Source: Roseibium sp. MMSF_3412
Lineage (GTDB): Bacteria; Pseudomonadota; Alphaproteobacteria; Rhizobiales; Stappiaceae
Assembly: GCF_030733265.1 (NCBI RefSeq)
Contig: NZ_JASHJI010000016.1
Location: 62,001-126,000 of the forward strand
Direction: 5' to 3'
DNA length: 64,000 bases
Position numbers and translations under genes: made by a program. Under the pieces are notes generated by a model. The model was not told the DNA's origin. It ran no database searches and saw only the letters and a list, made by a program, of their open reading frames with translations. This document shows positions 33,150 through 42,102 of this stretch, in pieces; position 1 is the stretch's first letter; each line of letters opens with the position of its first letter.

Positions 33150-34403
33150 ATGTCCAAGACCTCAGATAGACTTAGCCCGTCCCGATTGCCGAGGAATGTC
33201 GCGCGTGCGTCGTCAGCATCGCTGATCGCCTCCGCCCTGTTGCTGCCCAGTCTTTCCAACGCGTCGGAACCCGTTTCTGTCGGGCCCCGTCCCGCCTATC
33301 TCGTCAGCCAGATGGCGGATGGTGAGCTGAAAACCAGGCTCCAAGGCTGCATTGGCCAGCCGGTCGGCAAAACCCTGTTTTCCATTTCGCACCGGGGCGC
33401 ACCACTGCAGTTTCCCGAACACACTGAGGAAGGCTATCGTGCCGGGGCTCTGATGGGTGCCGGCATCCTGGAATGCGACGTTACTTTCACCAAGGACAAG
33501 GAACTTGTCTGCCGCCATTCGCAGAGCGATCTGCATACGACAACGGACATCCTGGCGACGGAACTTACAGGCAAATGCACTGGTGCGTTCGTCCCAGCCA
33601 AAGGCGATACGCCGGCGGCTGCCGAATGTCGGACATCGGACATCACCCTTGCCGAGTTCAGGACCTTGCGCGGCAAGATGGACAGCGCCGACAAGACCGC
33701 CCAGACCGTCGACGACTACCTGAAGGGGACGGCCGATTGGCGGACCGAGCTTTACGGGCACACGGGAACCTTGATGACCCACGCGGAGTCGATCGCCCTG
33801 TTCAAGGATCTCGGCGTCAAGTTCACCCCGGAGCTGAAGGCTCCGAAAGTGGCCATGCCGTTCGACGGATTTTCGCAGGCCGACTATGCCCAGAAGCTGA
33901 TAGATGAGTACAAGGCGGCCGGAATTCCCGCCGAAGACGTGTTTGCCCAGTCGTTCAATCTCGATGACGTTCTCTACTGGATTGAAAACGAGCCGGACTT
34001 TGGCAAACAGGCGGTCTATCTCGACGGGCGGCGCAATCTCAACCCTCTCGACCCGTCGACCTTTTCCCCCTCCATGGAGGAACTGAAGGACATGGGCGTC
34101 AACTATCTGGCCCCGCCGCTGTTCGTGCTTCTGACGCTGGAAGACGGCAAGATCGTTCCCTCGCCCTATGCGGAAGCCGCCAAGGCAGCCGGTCTCAAGC
34201 TGATCACGTGGACGCTCGAACGGTCAGGCCCGCTCAATTCCGGCGGCGGCTGGTACTACCAGACAGTCGGAGACGCGATCGACAGCGACGGAGACATGAT
34301 GGACGTGATGCACGTGCTCGCCCAGGACGTTGGCGTGGAAGGAATCTTTTCCGACTGGCCTGCGACGACAAGCTTTTATGCGAGCTGTATGGGGCTGGAG
34401 TAA
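33150..34403 (+). CDS. Periplasmic glycerophosphodiester phosphodiesterase
   Basis: 417-residue GDPD-family TIM-barrel enzyme that hydrolyses glycerophosphodiesters to glycerol-3-phosphate and an alcohol. A signal peptide spans about residues 1-40 (SASLIASALLLPSLSNAS). ISHRGAPLQFPEHTEEGYRAG gives the catalytic His and Arg (HRGA, PEHT), ILECDVTFTKDKELVCRHS holds the metal Glu/Asp and second His, and KFTPELKAP the later metal Glu. The barrel ends EGIFSDWPATT. A long insertion (about residues 135-200) distinguishes it from GlpQ. ATG 33150 is preferred over TTG 33135. It may recycle phospholipid head groups. Confidence 0.92.
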   Translation: MSKTSDRLSPSRLPRNVARASSASLIASALLLPSLSNASEPVSVGPRPAYLVSQMADGELKTRLQGCIGQPVGKTLFSISHRGAPLQFPEHTEEGYRAGALMGAGILECDVTFTKDKELVCRHSQSDLHTTTDILATELTGKCTGAFVPAKGDTPAAAECRTSDITLAEFRTLRGKMDSADKTAQTVDDYLKGTADWRTELYGHTGTLMTHAESIALFKDLGVKFTPELKAPKVAMPFDGFSQADYAQKLIDEYKAAGIPAEDVFAQSFNLDDVLYWIENEPDFGKQAVYLDGRRNLNPLDPSTFSPSMEELKDMGVNYLAPPLFVLLTLEDGKIVPSPYAEAAKAAGLKLITWTLERSGPLNSGGGWYYQTVGDAIDSDGDMMDVMHVLAQDVGVEGIFSDWPATTSFYASCMGLE

Positions 34404-34503
34404 CCTTCCCTAGCGCTGGCAAGGATTGTGAACTTTGCTAAGACCTTGTTCACCGATTCTGTTTACCCTTACGCGGCGTTAAAACCAGTCTGCGGTCAAT
34501 GAG

Positions 34504-35919
34504 TTGAAAATACATCCTCTATCAAGCGTCGACAGCCAGATCCTGCATCAGGAGTTCCAGCCTCTGGACGGTGACAGGATATTGCGCCTTCTTGCTGAAG
34601 CGGCCGAGCTTGTCGGACTGACCGCCGAGGACTGCGTTCAACAGGAGACAGGGTCACCGGACGACATCAGCGTGCATGTTTCGGACCTGAAAGTGTCCGT
34701 CGTGCAGTCGATCCCCTTTGCCGAAGATGACTATTTGCAGGTTGCCCTCGACACGTTCTCGCTGGAAAACTTCATCAAGGGCGATCAGCGTATCGACGAT
34801 GCCGTGACAGCCTGCACGCATGTGTCCGTCCAGCCCCTTACCGACAGCAACGTGACTGCGTTCAATGGCACTGAGAAACTGGGTGCCGGCGACCTGGCCG
34901 TTTTCGAAAACACTCGAAGCGCGCTGCGGGCAATGTCCTTCGCAAAGACGATTGTGTCGCGCCTCCTGGAGGAAACGGAGGCCGTATCGGTCTTTTGGGG
35001 GCCCAGTACATTCCTGCTGGAACCGGACACATTCAAACGGCTGGCAGCCTCAAGAGAAGAACTTCTTTTGTACTTGCACTGCCACCTGTTTTCCGAGGAC
35101 GACCCTAAAACGGGTGAAACGCTGACCGGTGTCGTGGCGGCGGGTGCCCAATGGCTTGTGGGACGGTATGTCGAAATCAAACCGTGTCCCTTGCCGCCCG
35201 AATACCTTGTTGAAAAAGTGTATGATTTCGTCCGGACAGCGTTGAAATCCGACAGCATCGGAACCGATGGCCAGTCATTCGGCCGGGATGAAGATGAAGA
35301 AATCAAAGTCAGGCTGGAACCGCCGGAGGGCTATGCCCCGGGCCGGGTCCTGTTGCAGGTCGTACCAGAGGACGATGCACCGATTGCCGATGAGGCCGGC
35401 AAAGACCCGGAAGCTGAGCCCGATGCCCCCCCGAGCGAGGCAACCCATACAGTGCTTCCAGCTTCCTTGTCGCCTTTGTCGCCTGCGCCGGAAGCGTTTC
35501 GCCCACCCTCAGGGGGCGATTTCCGGGATTTCGATGATGAAGACAGGGAACTGGATCCGAACGATCCGGTAGACGCCGCCATCCTGCAACGCCTGGCGGA
35601 GCTGAACGAGACCGACGCGGGTACGGAAGACAAGGCCCCTGGCGAAACGGCTTCGGCCCCTGTCGAAGAAGAACCGGCAGCGGCCGAGGAAGAAGAAATC
35701 CCGGCGGAACCCGAATTGGCAGCCATCACGGTGCAGGAGGAGCCAAAAACGGTTGAGCCGGAGCAACGGCCAAGGCGACAAAAACCTCAGCCGAAACGCA
35801 TGTCCATGGACGAACTCAGGAACTTCGCGAAAGAAGCTCAGGTCTCGCAAAAGGACCGGGACGTTCCTTCAAGGAAGCGTGGTTTCATCGGGAAAATGTT
35901 CAACGGAAAAGCGGGTTAA
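34504..35919 (+). CDS. Large acidic protein of unknown function
   Basis: 471 residues starting at TTG 34504 (no better start). The first 260 residues form a compact domain without recognised motifs. From about 260 to 430 the protein is rich in Glu, Asp, Pro and Ala, including EEEPAAAEEEEIPAEPEL, and is probably disordered. The last 40 residues are strongly basic (RPRRQKPQPKRMSMDELRN; SRKRGFIGKMF). No signal peptide or membrane helix. Charge polarity suggests scaffolding or nucleic-acid/membrane contact, but this is speculation. It is convergent with the merR-ihfA operon. Confidence 0.7.
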   Translation: MKIHPLSSVDSQILHQEFQPLDGDRILRLLAEAAELVGLTAEDCVQQETGSPDDISVHVSDLKVSVVQSIPFAEDDYLQVALDTFSLENFIKGDQRIDDAVTACTHVSVQPLTDSNVTAFNGTEKLGAGDLAVFENTRSALRAMSFAKTIVSRLLEETEAVSVFWGPSTFLLEPDTFKRLAASREELLLYLHCHLFSEDDPKTGETLTGVVAAGAQWLVGRYVEIKPCPLPPEYLVEKVYDFVRTALKSDSIGTDGQSFGRDEDEEIKVRLEPPEGYAPGRVLLQVVPEDDAPIADEAGKDPEAEPDAPPSEATHTVLPASLSPLSPAPEAFRPPSGGDFRDFDDEDRELDPNDPVDAAILQRLAELNETDAGTEDKAPGETASAPVEEEPAAAEEEEIPAEPELAAITVQEEPKTVEPEQRPRRQKPQPKRMSMDELRNFAKEAQVSQKDRDVPSRKRGFIGKMFNGKAG

Positions 35920-35930
35920 GCGGCAGCGCC

Positions 35931-36515
35931 TTACCGCGCCTGATCCAGGGTCCGTTTGCATTCCAGCAATTCGAACAAGGTCGCCTGCAGCCGACGGATG
36001 TCTTCCTTGGAAACTGCGGATTGCCCTGCTGGCGCGCCCGGCGTGGGCTTTTCACCCCTTAGCCTGTTCAGAAAGTTGATCCCGCCCGAAGCGGGTGTCT
36101 GTGCCGTTTCCTCGGCACTCTCGGGCAGAACGCCTTTCGGCAGTGCCTCTTCTTCCTCAAAGGCAACCGCATCCGGCCGCTCTGCAGGCTCGGCTTCGTT
36201 GGTCTGGACCGTCATCGTTGCCAGCGGAGAGGCATCTTCGCGCCAGATCTGGGTAACGAAGCGCTGGCCCTGTTCCTTCAGAATGCGTTGTACGCCCTTT
36301 ATGGTGTAGCCTTCACCGTAAAGGAGGTGTCGAATACCCTTCAGGAGTTCAACGTCGTCGGGCCGATAGTATCGGCGTCCTCCGCCCCGCTTCAGTGGCT
36401 TTATCTGCGAAAACCGGGTTTCCCAGAAACGCAGCACGTGTTGCGGCAAGTCCAGATCTTCTGCGACTTCGCTTATGGTTCGAAAGGCGTCCGGGCTTTT
36501 TTCCTGTGAACTCAT
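35931..36515 (-). CDS. MerR-family regulator
   Basis: 194-residue DNA-binding protein. The winged helix-turn-helix occupies residues 10-80: FRTISEVAEDLDLPQHVLRF, WETRFSQIKPLKRGGGRRYYR and DVELLKGIRHLLYGEGYT. The C-terminal half is variable, acidic and Ala-rich and lacks the Cys residues of metal sensors, then ends in a short coiled coil. This MerR next to ihfA is conserved in Alphaproteobacteria; its effector is not known. It follows ihfA by 10 bp in the same direction and probably shares its transcript. Confidence 0.9.
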   Translation of the reverse strand: MSSQEKSPDAFRTISEVAEDLDLPQHVLRFWETRFSQIKPLKRGGGRRYYRPDDVELLKGIRHLLYGEGYTIKGVQRILKEQGQRFVTQIWREDASPLATMTVQTNEAEPAERPDAVAFEEEEALPKGVLPESAEETAQTPASGGINFLNRLRGEKPTPGAPAGQSAVSKEDIRRLQATLFELLECKRTLDQAR

Positions 36516-36525
36516 CCGGTCGTTG

Positions 36526-36840
36526 TTATTTGCTTGCCTGTCCCGTCAGCGCATCGTTGATCCGCTGCTTCAATACGTTGGATGGCTTGAATACCATCAC
36601 GCGGCGCGGTGAAATCGGTACTTCCTCACCGGTCTTCGGATTGCGGCCGATACGCTCACCCTTGGAGCGGACCACAAATGAACCGAAGCTTGATAATTTT
36701 ACCGATTCGCCGGTAACAAGACAGTCCGAAATTTCAGAAAGCACACGTTCGACCAGTTCTGACGACTCGGTTCGCGAGAGGCCGACCTTTTGATAAACGG
36801 CTTCACACAAATCCGCACGGGTAATAGTCCGATTGCCCAT
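36526..36840 (-). CDS. ihfA: Integration host factor subunit alpha
   Basis: 104-residue histone-like protein that bends DNA as an IHF-alpha/beta heterodimer. TRADLCEAVYQKVGLSRTES opens the dimerisation helices; LSSFGSFVVRSKGERIGRNP is the beta arm start with the Asn-Pro tip, and PISPRRVMVFKPS the end of the arm. Length agrees with IhfA. The start ATG at 36840 is preceded by GGAGGGG. Gene order plsX-fabH-ihfA-merR is typical of the class. Confidence 0.96.
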   Translation of the reverse strand: MGNRTITRADLCEAVYQKVGLSRTESSELVERVLSEISDCLVTGESVKLSSFGSFVVRSKGERIGRNPKTGEEVPISPRRVMVFKPSNVLKQRINDALTGQASK

Positions 36841-36983
36841 GACCCCTCCACAAAGATGCCAGCGATCTGGCTGATTTTGCAATGGAACTCCAACGCAAGG
36901 CCCTACGGTATTGCCTCACGGCGGGCCGGTCAACCGGAACTCCGCCTCAAGATAATATTTGTCGGCAATGCAATTGTCGCCAG

Positions 36984-37961
36984 TTACCAGCGGAGGAGAA
37001 CTGATCCCCAGGTAAAGCCGCCGCCCATCGCCTCGAGCATAACGAGGTCGTTGTTTTTGACACGTCCGTCCTTCAGGGCCGTGTCAAGCGCCAGCGGGAT
37101 CGAAGCCGCGGATGTGTTGCCGTGCAACTGCACGGTCGTGACAACTTTTTCTGGAGCGATACCGAGTTTCTTGGCGCTTGCATCGATAATGCGCTTGTTC
37201 GCCTGGTGAGGTACGAACCAGTCCAGATCTTCCGAGGACAGTCCCGTTGCCTCATAGGCATCCTCGATCACGTCGGTGATCATGCCCACCGCATGCTTGA
37301 AGACCTCGCGCCCCTCCATGCGAAGATGGCCGACCGTCTGTGTTGATGACGGTCCTCCGTCGACAAAGAGCTTATCCTTGTGCCGGCCGTCCGAGCGCAA
37401 ATGGCTGGTCAGGACCCCTCGGTCGGCATTCGTGCCGGAGCCTTCGGTTTTCTCGAGCACAACGGCACCTGCGCCATCGCCGAACAGAACGCAGGTGGTC
37501 CTGTCCTCCCAGTCGAGGATTCGCGAGAAGGTTTCCGCGCCTATGACAAGGCAACGCTCGGAGATGCCGGAACGAATGTAGGCATCCGCCGTTGTCATGG
37601 CATAGACGAAACCGGAACAGACTGCCTGCACGTCGAAAGCAAACCCGTGCGTGATGCCCAGTTTGGCTTGCACGGTTACGGACGTTGCCGGGAACGTATT
37701 GTCCGGGGTCGCCGTTGCAAGAATGATCGTGTCGATATCTTCCGCCTTGCGCCCGGCGTTTTCAAGCGCGCGCTGCGCCGCCTCCAGGGCGAGATCGGAA
37801 GTTACCTGTCCTTCAGCGGCAACGTGACGCTGCTTGATGCCGGTCCGCTGGACGATCCACTCGTCCGACGTGTCGACCTGCCTGGCAAGATCGTCATTGG
37901 TAAGAACATTGTCGGGCAGAAAACTGCCGCACCCGGTCACGGTCGAACGGACTACGCTCAC
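36984..37961 (-). CDS. fabH: 3-oxoacyl-ACP synthase III
   Basis: 325-residue condensing enzyme that starts fatty-acid synthesis from acetyl-CoA and malonyl-ACP. The active-site Cys lies in VQAVCSGFVYAMT (C115), with the His of WFVPHQANKRI and the Asn of LHGNTSAASIP completing the Cys-His-Asn triad. TSDEWIVQRTGIKQRH is the conserved CoA-binding start. Its ATG overlaps the plsX stop by 4 bp, indicating coupled translation. Confidence 0.97.
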   Translation of the reverse strand: MSVVRSTVTGCGSFLPDNVLTNDDLARQVDTSDEWIVQRTGIKQRHVAAEGQVTSDLALEAAQRALENAGRKAEDIDTIILATATPDNTFPATSVTVQAKLGITHGFAFDVQAVCSGFVYAMTTADAYIRSGISERCLVIGAETFSRILDWEDRTTCVLFGDGAGAVVLEKTEGSGTNADRGVLTSHLRSDGRHKDKLFVDGGPSSTQTVGHLRMEGREVFKHAVGMITDVIEDAYEATGLSSEDLDWFVPHQANKRIIDASAKKLGIAPEKVVTTVQLHGNTSAASIPLALDTALKDGRVKNNDLVMLEAMGGGFTWGSVLLRW

Positions 37962-39022
37962 AAATCACCTTCCGATGTCGGCGCGGCTTCTGCGAAGCGG
38001 CCGCGATGGTAATGCACAAGATCCTGCGCGATCTTGTGCGTCAACTCGTTTTTCACCATGTCATAGGCCAGATCGATCGCCGAGGCATAGCCTTCGGCGT
38101 CGGTGCCGCCATGGCTTTTGATCACAATTCCGTTCAGTCCGAGAAAGACGCCACCGTTCACCTTGCGGGGGTCCATTTTCTCGCGAAGCAGATCAAAGGC
38201 GCCCTTTGCAAAAAGGTAGCCGATCTTTGACATAAAGGTTCGATTCATCGCCGAGCGCAAGTAACTGCCGATCTGCTTTGCAGTGCCCTCTGCTGTTTTC
38301 AGAGCGATATTGCCGGCAAACCCCTCGGTTACGACAACATCGACCGTCCCCTTGCCGAGATCATCGCCTTCAACAAAACCGGCGTAATCAAGCGAACGTA
38401 GCGGCGTTTCCCGCAGCAGCCGTCCGGCCGTCCTGACTTCCTCAAGCCCCTTGACTTCCTCAACGCCGATATTGAGCAGCCCGACGCTCGGGCGCTGCAC
38501 ACCGAACAGCGCGCGGGCCATGGCACCGCCGAGAATTGCGAAGTCGATGAGCTGCTGCGCGTCAGCGCCGATCGTTGCTCCGACATCAAGCACGACCGAC
38601 TCGCCGCGGGTTGTCGGCCAGATGGCCGCAATAGCGGGGCGCTCGATATTCGCCATGGTGCGAAGACAGAATTTGGACATCGCCATCAAGGCACCGGTGT
38701 TTCCGGCGGAGACGGCAACGGAGGCGTCACCTGATTTCACGGCCTCGATCGACCGCCACATGCTCGAGCGCCAGCGTCCCTGCCGCAGGGCCTGGCTCGG
38801 CTTCGTGTCCATCGCGATGGAAACGTCGCAATGATGCAGGACCGACGCGTCCCTGACCCGCGGGTATTGCTCGAGCAGCGGGCGAATGACGGTCTCGTTT
38901 CCATAAAGCAGAAAGCGAATCTCCGGGTGACGAACAAGTGCGATCTCGGCACCGGGAATAACGACTTCGGCCCCGCTGTCGCCGCCCATGGCATCCAAGG
39001 AAATCGGAATTGTTTTCGCCAT
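37958..39022 (-). CDS. plsX: Phosphate acyltransferase PlsX
   Basis: 354-residue enzyme that makes acyl-phosphate from acyl-ACP for phospholipid synthesis. It begins ISLDAMGGDSGAEVVIPGA, has SAGNTGALMA, LDVGATIGADAQQL, LLNIGVEEVKG and VVVTEGFAGNIALKT, all family motifs, and ends close to the expected length. It is the first gene of the plsX-fabH pair and its stop overlaps the fabH start. Confidence 0.97.
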   Translation of the reverse strand: MAKTIPISLDAMGGDSGAEVVIPGAEIALVRHPEIRFLLYGNETVIRPLLEQYPRVRDASVLHHCDVSIAMDTKPSQALRQGRWRSSMWRSIEAVKSGDASVAVSAGNTGALMAMSKFCLRTMANIERPAIAAIWPTTRGESVVLDVGATIGADAQQLIDFAILGGAMARALFGVQRPSVGLLNIGVEEVKGLEEVRTAGRLLRETPLRSLDYAGFVEGDDLGKGTVDVVVTEGFAGNIALKTAEGTAKQIGSYLRSAMNRTFMSKIGYLFAKGAFDLLREKMDPRKVNGGVFLGLNGIVIKSHGGTDAEGYASAIDLAYDMVKNELTHKIAQDLVHYHRGRFAEAAPTSEGDL

Positions 39023-39235
39023 TCAGAAGGTCTTTTAACGTTTCACACAAAAGGACGGCACGGGTCAGCGCACCAACGGGTTCACGCCCTTCCCGCAGGG
39101 GCTGGAGTCGGGCGCGAACATAACGGTTTTGCTCGGAGTGACAACCGTTTTCCTAAACTCTTTCTGATCTTGCGCCCAAATCCACCGAGTACAACTAATC
39201 AAACGGGCCTGCCGCACGTCACCAAACCTCTTATT

Positions 39236-39805
39236 TCAGTCTTCCGGTCTCGATTTTAAAGCCTCAAGTGCAGCAAAAGGCGAAGGTTCCCTGTCCGTGT
39301 CTTCCACCGGCTCGATGTCTGCGCCACCTGCCTGAAACTCCACGCCGGGTTTGCGCGGGAAGGGATCCAGCGAAAGCGCAAGCTCTTCGCAGATGACCGC
39401 TCCGAGGTCCAGGACACCATCAACCACGAGATCAGGCGGATCCAGCGATTCAAGATCGATTTCAATTTCGCCGTCTTCGTTCAGGTCCCGGATTTTCCTG
39501 GGTTTCTTCGACGTCGGTTCAAACGTCCGGTCCACATCCAGCGTCAGATCGCTGTCGAAAGGTTCGAGCGTGACCACACAGGTCTGCGTGATGGAGGCGT
39601 GCAACGGCCCGACAACCCGCACACCCGCCTTCCGATAGGGTTTCAGCGTGAAACGGGCCTCCAGGGCGCGCATGCTGACAAGGTCATACGCTTGAGCAAT
39701 AGCTTCAAGACCGCCGGTATCCGGCACCACGGTGATCGTTTCGTCCTTATCGACGACGCGATTCGTATTCACCTTGTATGAGTATGGAAAAGTTTCGTCT
39801 GTCAT
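39236..39805 (-). CDS. DUF177/YceD family protein
   Basis: 189-residue cytoplasmic protein of the YceD family, linked in bacteria to rRNA/ribosome assembly and commonly found near plsX (often with rpmF, which is not seen here). Residues 70-90 (VVGPLHASITQTCVVTLEPF) carry the Cys-x-x-T-L core. Residues 125-150 (DPPDLVVDGVLDLGAVICEEL, here shown in part as DGVLDLGAVICEELALSLDP) match the C-terminal signature. The end is acidic. The chaperone gene precedes it by 22 bp, and plsX follows after 213 bp. Confidence 0.88.
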   Translation of the reverse strand: MTDETFPYSYKVNTNRVVDKDETITVVPDTGGLEAIAQAYDLVSMRALEARFTLKPYRKAGVRVVGPLHASITQTCVVTLEPFDSDLTLDVDRTFEPTSKKPRKIRDLNEDGEIEIDLESLDPPDLVVDGVLDLGAVICEELALSLDPFPRKPGVEFQAGGADIEPVEDTDREPSPFAALEALKSRPED

Positions 39806-39827
39806 GTTCCAGGTATCCGATGCCGGT

Positions 39828-40376
39828 TCACACCGGCAAGTCCTTGAATGCCTCCGGGTCCGGCCAGCTCAGCCGCCCTTCCATGAGGTCTCCGGTTGCC
39901 TGCCCCGACAATTTGCCGGCGGCTTCAAGCATGTATTGGGCAAGACGCATCTGCGCCATGGGCTCGGGGTTGTCCGGAAAGAGGTTGCGACCCAGCGCTG
40001 CAGAGAGGTCTTCTGCATCCGCATTGTCAATTGCCGGGATGTACACATCCGCCCTGCCGTAGAAGGCTTCTCCCATCACCTTGACTTTCTTGGGAACGCG
40101 CGTGTCGCTGACCCCCATTTCGCGCAGGGAAGCATCCATGTCCTGGAAAAACAGATCAAATACGTTCTGAGCGAACTCGGAGACTTTCGCTCCCTCGCCG
40201 CGCATCCGCCGGAAGTAAAGCACTGCATGCAGCACGATAAGATCAAATCTGCCGTCAATCGTATCGGGCACCATAAAGTCTGTATAAAATGCGGGCTGCC
40301 GCGCTTGAGCCACGATTTCACAATAGACCTTGTGTTCAGCTTCTGTGGACCGGCGGCGAAACAGGCCGAATACCAT
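39828..40376 (-). CDS. Ubiquinol-cytochrome c chaperone (CBP3) domain protein
   Basis: 182-residue CBP3/UQCC1-like protein probably involved in assembling the cytochrome bc1 complex. MVFGLFRRRSTEAEHKVYCE opens the protein; PAFYTDFMVPDTIDGRFDLIVLHAVLY (part: VPDTIDGRFDLIVLHAVL) and LFFQDMDASLREMGVSD with VPKKVKVMGEAFYGR are typical. No membrane helix. The start at 40376 gives the family MVFGLF opening; an upstream in-frame ATG at 40388 adds METV. It lies 22 bp ahead of the DUF177 gene in the same operon and divergent from the BamE-like gene. Confidence 0.9.
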   Translation of the reverse strand: MVFGLFRRRSTEAEHKVYCEIVAQARQPAFYTDFMVPDTIDGRFDLIVLHAVLYFRRMRGEGAKVSEFAQNVFDLFFQDMDASLREMGVSDTRVPKKVKVMGEAFYGRADVYIPAIDNADAEDLSAALGRNLFPDNPEPMAQMRLAQYMLEAAGKLSGQATGDLMEGRLSWPDPEAFKDLPV

Positions 40377-40490
40377 GACCGTCTCCATTCAACTCAGGTG
40401 TTGCCTTGTGCCCTATCCCACGATAGTGAATTTGCCAAGCAACGAAATACAATAGTGGCCATTGCGGCCTGGCGAAACGGGACTTCTTAG

Positions 40491-40928
40491 ATGAACTTCA
40501 AGGCGAGCGCCCTGATCCTTCCGCTTCTGGCGACATTGCCGCTCGGCGGTTGCTTCACCTCCACCTATACGCATGGCCATGTCGTGACGACGTCCATGCT
40601 GAACCAGGTGCAGGTCGGTTCGAGCCGCGAGCAGGTCGAATTGGTTCTAGGATCGCCGTCGACGACTTCAAGCCTGAGCGGCGACGCCTACTACTATATC
40701 TCTCAGAAAACGGCGACAACGGCGTTTCTGGCGCCTGACATCGTCGAGCAGCGCGTTGTTGCAATCTATTTCGACGACGACGGGTTTGTGCAGGATATCG
40801 GCAACTACACGCTCGAAGACGGCAAGATCGTCGATATCGTCACCCGCAAGACACGGACGGGCGGCGCGGATTACGGCTTCCTGACGCAGATCCTGCGCGG
40901 CGCAACGAACCCGGGTCTTGGGCTGTAA
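40491..40928 (+). CDS. bamE: BamE/SmpA/OmlA-like lipoprotein
   Basis: 145-residue outer-membrane lipoprotein, part of the beta-barrel assembly machinery. The signal peptide ends in lipobox LPLGGCFT (Cys about residue 21). The domain has LNQVQVGSSREQVELVLGSP, then SGDAYYYISQKT, VVAIYFDDDGFVQDIGNYTL and GKIVDIVTRKTRT, which is the SmpA_OmlA pattern. It is divergent from the chaperone/DUF177/plsX genes, as in related genomes. Confidence 0.93.
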   Translation: MNFKASALILPLLATLPLGGCFTSTYTHGHVVTTSMLNQVQVGSSREQVELVLGSPSTTSSLSGDAYYYISQKTATTAFLAPDIVEQRVVAIYFDDDGFVQDIGNYTLEDGKIVDIVTRKTRTGGADYGFLTQILRGATNPGLGL

Positions 40929-41151
40929 CCCAAGCGAAGACCCGAATTTCCTTCGCTGGTTGCCGTGGGGCGGCGATCGGGCTCAGTGCGCCCGGCGTCT
41001 CCCTGGCGTCAGCCGACTCGAATTGCGCCCCGCACCGTTTCCAAAAAACAGCATGGGCCCCGACACAATCGCGAGCTTGTGAAGGCTCCCTGTTTCGGAG
41101 TAAACCGCATGTATTCAAGGGGCTGCAATCCGGGGCGCGGGAAACCATTTC

Positions 41152-42096
41152 ATGAAAGTTGCGAACAGGAAAAGAATACTCGTCACGGGTGGTGCCGGTT
41201 TCCTCGGCTCGCATCTTTGCGAACGCCTGCTGGATGAAGGCGCCGATGTCCTGTGCATAGACAATCTCTACAGCGGTACCAAGGACAACATATCCCACCT
41301 GCTCGCAAATCCCCATTTCGAGTTTCAACGGCACGACGTGACGTTTCCGATCTACCTGGAAGTGGATGAAATCTACAATCTCGCATGCCCGGCCTCGCCG
41401 GTGCACTATCAGCGCGACCCCGTGCAGACGACCAAAACAAGTGTGCATGGCTCCATAAACATGCTTGGTCTCGCCAAACGCACAAGGGCGCGCATCTTCC
41501 AGGCATCAACGAGCGAGGTCTACGGAGACCCGGAGGTTCACCCGCAAACCGAGGATTACTGGGGCCGCGTCAATCCGATCGGCATTCGCTCCTGCTACGA
41601 TGAAGGCAAGCGCTGCGCGGAAACACTCTTCTTCGATTACAACCGTCAGCACGGTCTTGAGATCAAGGTCGCCAGGATCTTCAATACCTATGGGCCGAGA
41701 ATGCATCCCAATGACGGCCGGGTTGTCAGCAACTTCATCGTGCAGGCGCTTCAGGGCAAGGACATCACGATTTACGGGGACGGCCTTCAGACACGCAGCT
41801 TCTGCTATGCCGATGACCTCATCGAAGGATTTGTCCGCCTTATGGCCTCGCCCGCCGAGCTGACCGGGCCAATCAATATCGGCAACCCGTCCGAATTCAC
41901 GATACGCGAACTCGCCGAGACCGTGCTGGACCTTGTCGGCGGTGCCTCCAAACTCATCTACCGTCCGCTTCCCCATGACGACCCGAAACAAAGACAGCCC
42001 GATATCTCGCTGGCGAAGTCGGAACTTGACTGGAGCCCCAGGATTCCGCTCAAAGAGGGATTGAAAAAGACCATTGCCTATTTCAGGGAACTCTGA
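41152..42096 (+). CDS. UDP-glucuronate decarboxylase (UDP-xylose synthase)
   Basis: 314-residue extended short-chain dehydrogenase that converts UDP-glucuronate to UDP-xylose with internal NAD cycling. ILVTGGAGFLGSHLCERLL binds NAD, QASTSEVYGDPEVHPQTEDY contains the catalytic Thr/Ser, and RSCYDEGKRCAETL holds the Tyr-x3-Lys pair. HYQRDPVQTTKTSVHGSINM and FNTYGPRMHPNDGRVVSNF are signatures of the UXS group. It could supply a pentose for the EPS or for the lipid-linked product of the GT2 gene next to it, 6 bp downstream. Confidence 0.93.
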   Translation: MKVANRKRILVTGGAGFLGSHLCERLLDEGADVLCIDNLYSGTKDNISHLLANPHFEFQRHDVTFPIYLEVDEIYNLACPASPVHYQRDPVQTTKTSVHGSINMLGLAKRTRARIFQASTSEVYGDPEVHPQTEDYWGRVNPIGIRSCYDEGKRCAETLFFDYNRQHGLEIKVARIFNTYGPRMHPNDGRVVSNFIVQALQGKDITIYGDGLQTRSFCYADDLIEGFVRLMASPAELTGPINIGNPSEFTIRELAETVLDLVGGASKLIYRPLPHDDPKQRQPDISLAKSELDWSPRIPLKEGLKKTIAYFREL

Positions 42097-42102
42097 GCCG
42101 TG

